The notes below the pieces were generated by a model. It worked only from the letters and a program-made list of their open reading frames with translations, searched no databases and was not told the DNA's origin. A stretch of 64,000 nt of DNA from Sinomonas cellulolyticus (GTDB lineage: Bacteria; Actinomycetota; Actinomycetes; Actinomycetales; Micrococcaceae), in the NCBI RefSeq assembly GCF_014656475.1, contig NZ_BNCM01000007.1:1-64000 (forward strand), in the 5' to 3' direction. This document shows positions 60,708 to 64,000 of this stretch, piece after piece; the first letter of the stretch is position 1; every line of letters starts with the position of its first letter. A program made the translations under genes and the position numbers.

Positions 60708-60727
60708 GGACTTCCAACTAAATTCCA
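60708..60727. promoter_or_regulatory. Candidate MarR operator upstream of mmsA
   Basis: GGACTTCCAACTAAATTCCA resembles the motif at 54742-54761 at 16 of 20 positions, including an invariant CCAACTA. It is 58 bp before the mmsA start codon. The two 8-bp heads (GGACTTCC and GGAAGTCC) are reverse complements of each other. Confidence 0.45.
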
Positions 60728-60752
60728 GAGCTGGCCGCGCTTGATGTCCCGG

Positions 60753-61667
60753 TCAGGGGATCCTGTCGAACAGGGCCGCGAGTTCCTCCGTCAGGGCCTT
60801 CGCGAGCGAGGGATCGGAGCCGATGGGCTTGCCGTCCAAGTGGTTCACGGGGGTCAGGAGCCGCACGGAGGAGATCAGCCACACGGCATCAGCGTCGAAG
60901 AGGTCGTCGGGGACGAGGGGTCCGTAGCCGAGCTCCCACCCGGCCTCCTTGGCCGCGGCGAACAGCGCGCCCTGCGAGGTGCCCGGCAGAATGCCCGAGT
61001 CCAAGCGCGGGGTGACGAGCCTCTTCAGGGTGACCCGGCCGGCGTCGTCCTTCTCGGCATGCGCGAGCAGCACGGTCGAGGTGGGCCCCTCGAGGACCTG
61101 GCCGTCCGAGGAGGTGAAGATGACGTCGTCGGCGCCGTGCGAGTGCGCGTACCGGAGGGCTGCCATGTTCACCGCATACGAGAGCGTCTTGGCACCGAGC
61201 AGGAGCCACGGGGCGCGCTCGCCGAGGTCGGAGTCGTAGCCGCGGTCCAGGAGCAGGACGTCGATGCCCTCCTCGCGCTGACGCTTCGCCGCGGGGGCCG
61301 GCGCGGAGGCGGCCACCCAGCACGTCGCCTCGCCCGAACCCTCGACGCCGCGCGTCGCCACGAGCTTGACGACCACCTCGGTGAGCGGCCCGACCACGCG
61401 CTGGTACTCGTCGAGCGCGGTGACGATCGCCCGCTCCCAGGCCTCGTGCCCCGGCACGTCCAACTCGAGCACCCGCGCGGAGTGCTGCATGCGGGAGAGG
61501 TGGGCTGGAAGCTTGCGGACGTGCCCGTCGAGGACCAGGAGCGTCTCGAACACCCCGTCCCCGCGCGTGGCCCCCAGATCGGTGGCGAACAGCTGCGGCT
61601 TGGAGGCGTCCTCGATCCGCCCTCCGGGGAGCGCGCGGTCGAGGAACACGAGAACGGTCTGCGTCAT
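60753..61667 (-). CDS. pabC: Aminodeoxychorismate lyase / class IV aminotransferase
   Basis: The 304-residue fold-type IV PLP enzyme has FATDLGATRGDGVFETLLVLDG at the N-terminus, PLP-Lys in LLGAKTLSYAVNMAALRYA, DDVIFTSSDGQVLEGPTSTVLL and a C-terminal LLTPVNHLDGKPI. Adjacent pabB (separated by the cardiolipin synthase gene) supports a 4-aminobenzoate role in folate synthesis. Branched-chain aminotransferases are longer and lack the short LLGAKT wording. Confidence 0.82.
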   Translation of the reverse strand: MTQTVLVFLDRALPGGRIEDASKPQLFATDLGATRGDGVFETLLVLDGHVRKLPAHLSRMQHSARVLELDVPGHEAWERAIVTALDEYQRVVGPLTEVVVKLVATRGVEGSGEATCWVAASAPAPAAKRQREEGIDVLLLDRGYDSDLGERAPWLLLGAKTLSYAVNMAALRYAHSHGADDVIFTSSDGQVLEGPTSTVLLAHAEKDDAGRVTLKRLVTPRLDSGILPGTSQGALFAAAKEAGWELGYGPLVPDDLFDADAVWLISSVRLLTPVNHLDGKPIGSDPSLAKALTEELAALFDRIP

Positions 61668-61707
61668 GGGGACAGCTTAGGCGCCCGGCAACCGTAGGCT
61701 TGGGGCC

Positions 61708-63165
61708 ATGCTCCTGCAGCTCCCGCTCATCGGGCTCCTGCCGAACTGGCTCACGTTTGCCCTCGGTGTGGTGGACCTCGTGATCCGCATCGTCATGCTC
61801 GGCGTCATCCCCGGCAACCGCCGGCCCACCACCGCGATGGCGTGGCTCCTGGCGATCTTCTTCGTCCCCACGCTCGGCCTGGTCCTGTTCCTCATGTTCG
61901 GCAACTTCCGGTTCTCCGGGAAGCGCCGCGACCAGCAGCAGGAGGTCAGTGCACGTGTCCGGGCCGCGCTCGCGGACTCCCACGACGTCGAGACCGAGTT
62001 CGAGGGCCCGGACTGGCTGCAGTCGGCGGCGAAGCTCAACCGGGGCCTCGGGTCATTGCCCATGGTGAACGGCAACCGCGTGCGCCTCATCCCGGGCTAC
62101 GAGGACGCGATCGCCGAGATGACGGAGGCCGTCCGCGGCGCCGAGCGGTACGTCAACGCCGAGTTCTACATCGTTGCGTGGGACGACGTCACGGACAAGC
62201 TGTTCACGGCCCTCGCCGAGGCGGCCGAGAGGGGCGTGGAGGTCCGCTTCCTGTTCGACCACATCGGCTCCCTCCGCATCCCCGGCTACCGCGCATTCCT
62301 CAAGCGGCTGGGCGACACCGAGATGCAGTGGCGGCGCATGCTCCCCCTCCTGCCCGTGCACGGCCAGTGGCGGCGGATGGACCTGCGGAACCACCGCAAG
62401 ATCCTCGTGGTCGACGGCGAGACCGCGTTCACCGGCTCGCTGAACCTCATCGAGCGCGCGTACCACCGGCGCGGACACCGGAAGTGGGTGGAGCTCATGG
62501 CCCGGGTCGAGGGGCCCGCCGTCACCACGCTCAACGTCGTGTTCGCCACCGACTGGCTCTCCGAGACGGACGAGATGCTGGAGGCGCAGCTCGTGGCCCC
62601 CGAGCCCGTCGGGGACGAGCCGGCGCAGGTGGTCCCGAGCGGCCCGGCGTTCGCCAACGAGAACAACCTCCGCCTGTTCAACACGCTCATCTACTCCGCC
62701 CAGCGCCGCCTCTCGATCTGCAGCCCCTACTTCGTTCCCGACGACTCGCTGCTCTACGCCGTCACGACGGCGGCGCAGCGCGGCGTCGAGGTGGAGCTGT
62801 TCGTCTCCGAGCAGGGCGACCAGTTCCTCGTGCACCACGCCCAGCAGTCCTACTACGAGGCGCTCCTCATGGCCGGGGTGGCGATCTACCGGTACCCGAA
62901 GCCCTACGTGCTGCACGCGAAGCACTTCACGGTCGACGACGAGGTGGCGGTCCTGGGCTCCTCGAACATGGACATGCGCTCCTTCTCGCTCAATATGGAG
63001 GTCTCGCTCATGCTCCCCGGCGCAGAGATCGTGCAGCAGATGCGCAAGGTCGAGGACATGTACCGGGAGGTCAGCAAGCGCCTCGACCTGCACGACTGGC
63101 GGAAGCGGCCGCTGCTGAGCCGGTATGTGGACAACATCGCGCGGCTCACGGCCACGCTCCAGTAG
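61708..63165 (+). CDS. cls: Cardiolipin synthase (phospholipase D family)
   Basis: Two N-terminal helices (about 5-30 and 42-62) anchor the protein. Two HKD motifs follow, with His229 in RNHRKILVVDGETAFTGSLN and His403 in LHAKHFTVDDEVAVLGSSNMD. The enzyme joins two phosphatidylglycerols into cardiolipin and glycerol at the membrane. Length (485 residues) is normal for Cls. TAGGCT lies 7 nt before the ATG, suggesting a leaderless mRNA. It converges with pabB. Confidence 0.9.
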   Translation: MLLQLPLIGLLPNWLTFALGVVDLVIRIVMLGVIPGNRRPTTAMAWLLAIFFVPTLGLVLFLMFGNFRFSGKRRDQQQEVSARVRAALADSHDVETEFEGPDWLQSAAKLNRGLGSLPMVNGNRVRLIPGYEDAIAEMTEAVRGAERYVNAEFYIVAWDDVTDKLFTALAEAAERGVEVRFLFDHIGSLRIPGYRAFLKRLGDTEMQWRRMLPLLPVHGQWRRMDLRNHRKILVVDGETAFTGSLNLIERAYHRRGHRKWVELMARVEGPAVTTLNVVFATDWLSETDEMLEAQLVAPEPVGDEPAQVVPSGPAFANENNLRLFNTLIYSAQRRLSICSPYFVPDDSLLYAVTTAAQRGVEVELFVSEQGDQFLVHHAQQSYYEALLMAGVAIYRYPKPYVLHAKHFTVDDEVAVLGSSNMDMRSFSLNMEVSLMLPGAEIVQQMRKVEDMYREVSKRLDLHDWRKRPLLSRYVDNIARLTATLQ

Positions 63166-63188
63166 CGCGGACGGGCTCACCCGCCGAC

Positions 63189-64000
63189 TCAGCCCGGGAA
63201 CTCGGATCCGAGCGTGCTCAGGACGGCGAAGGCCTTCGTGCGGATCTCCTCGTACTCCTCGGCAGGGTCTGAGTCGGCCACGACGGCGCCGCCCACTCCG
63301 AGCGTGAGGCGGGTGCCGCCGTCGTCCGCGGCGCCGAGCTGCTCGAGGACCAGGGTGCGGATCACCACGGACAGGTCCGCAGCGCCTGTCCGGGAGAAGT
63401 AGCCGATCACGCCCGAGTAGACCCCGCGCGGGCCCGCCTCGAGCCGGTCCAGGATCTCCATGGTGCTGATCTTCGGCGCGCCCGTCATCGACCCGGGCGG
63501 GAAGGCGGCAGCGATCGCCTCGGCCCTGGACGCACCGGGCCTCAGGCGCGCCTCGATGGTGCTCACGAGCTGGTGGACTGTCGCATAGGTCTCGACCGCG
63601 AACAGGCGTGAGACGGCCACCGAGCCGGGCACCGCGTGGTGGCTGAGGTCGTTGCGCAGCAGGTCGACGATCATGAGGTTCTCGGCGCGGTCCTTGGGGT
63701 TCGCCGCGAGCTCGGTGCGCACGAGGTCATCCGCCGCGGCGTCGTCGTCGCCCGCATCCGGGGAGCGGCGCCGGGTGCCCTTGATGGGTTCGGCGCGCAG
63801 GGCCCCGTCCGCCGCGACCGAGAGGAACCGTTCGGGGGACGTGCTCGCGATCGACAGGTCCCCGAACGCCGCGAAGGCCGCGAACGGGGCCGGGCTGCGG
63901 CGGCGCAGCCCCCTGTAGATGGCCAGGGGCGCCGCGCTGCCGCGGGGCACCGTTGCCTCGAGCGCCGTGGTGAGGCACACCTCGTAGGTGTTGCCGTCGG
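63189..64000 (-). CDS. pabB: Aminodeoxychorismate/anthranilate synthase component I, 3' part
   Basis: The window cuts the gene before its start, and the visible 270 residues are the C-terminal catalytic domain. Motifs are EPIKGTRRRS (PabB rather than TrpE type), DRAENLMIVDLLRNDLSHHAVPGSV, YATVHQLVSTIEARL and FPPGSMTGAPKISTMEIL (chorismate and Mg binding). The visible 5' end reads NTYEVCLTT. It makes 4-amino-4-deoxychorismate, the substrate of PabC encoded nearby. Confidence 0.88.
   Translation of the reverse strand, partial: DGNTYEVCLTTALEATVPRGSAAPLAIYRGLRRRSPAPFAAFAAFGDLSIASTSPERFLSVAADGALRAEPIKGTRRRSPDAGDDDAAADDLVRTELAANPKDRAENLMIVDLLRNDLSHHAVPGSVAVSRLFAVETYATVHQLVSTIEARLRPGASRAEAIAAAFPPGSMTGAPKISTMEILDRLEAGPRGVYSGVIGYFSRTGAADLSVVIRTLVLEQLGAADDGGTRLTLGVGGAVVADSDPAEEYEEIRTKAFAVLSTLGSEFPG

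Overview
The window is high-GC actinobacterial DNA, most likely from a Micrococcaceae-type soil bacterium of the Arthrobacter/Sinomonas group. This is inferred from strong GC bias at third positions, many GTG starts, apparent leaderless promoters (a TANNNT -10 box about 6-8 nt before the start codon), a SAM-IV riboswitch (a class described from Actinomycetales) and protein families typical of that group. No rRNA, tRNA, CRISPR array, insertion sequence or phage gene was seen.

Positions 1-4,900 hold a remnant of an MFS transporter N-terminus and a run of small orphan proteins (an unknown 165-residue protein, ankyrin, DUF2750, DUF4259, DUF6572), with a membrane protein and an anchored beta-propeller protein. 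Positions 5,300-13,650 carry an NCS1 nucleobase permease, a ketopantoate-reductase-like enzyme, two coupled lipoprotein serine hydrolases (the second has lost all catalytic motifs), a histidine-rich metal-binding protein and a phosphotransferase. Positions 13,650-17,550 are a decayed aromatic-degradation locus: an intradiol dioxygenase pseudogene flanked by oppositely oriented 22-bp repeat arrays, then an intact 3-hydroxybenzoate 4-monooxygenase and an IclR regulator sharing a 15-bp operator.

Positions 17,550-31,800 contain a fused HAD/GH65 disaccharide phosphorylase coupled to an NmrA-like protein, a CynX-type MFS, a CitA/CitB-type two-component system divergent from a NitT/TauT-type ABC importer, an aldo/keto reductase, a TRIC channel, YbdK and ArfB.

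Positions 31,850-45,910 form the most distinctive region, a putative four-carbon sugar and sugar-acid catabolic island. It encodes a DhaK-DhaL kinase, an RpiB-type isomerase, a TIM-type isomerase, two about 92% identical GntR/FCD regulators, two ACS-family MFS transporters, an unlisted 34-residue membrane peptide, an SDR, a 3-hydroxyacyl-CoA-dehydrogenase-like enzyme and a xylose-isomerase-like TIM barrel. A second unit encodes a threonate-dehydrogenase-like enzyme and a DUF1537 kinase, facing its own GntR regulator. Three promoters share the palindrome TCCTATAGGA and a GTGA-N6-TCAC-like site. A different palindrome, AGATGTCTGACATCT, sits in the fourth promoter.

Positions 45,900-53,500 hold a SAM-IV riboswitch controlling DUF1737, rhodanese and metZ genes, an NDH-2-type oxidoreductase, an ArsR/SRPBCC pair, a double-hotdog thioesterase and a short MetE-like protein. 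Positions 53,500-60,730 form a valine/branched acyl-CoA catabolic cluster (acyl-CoA dehydrogenase, acyl-CoA ligase, MarR, mmsB, hydroxyisobutyryl-CoA hydrolase, mmsA) with a shared promoter motif. The window ends with pabC, a cardiolipin synthase and the 3' part of pabB.
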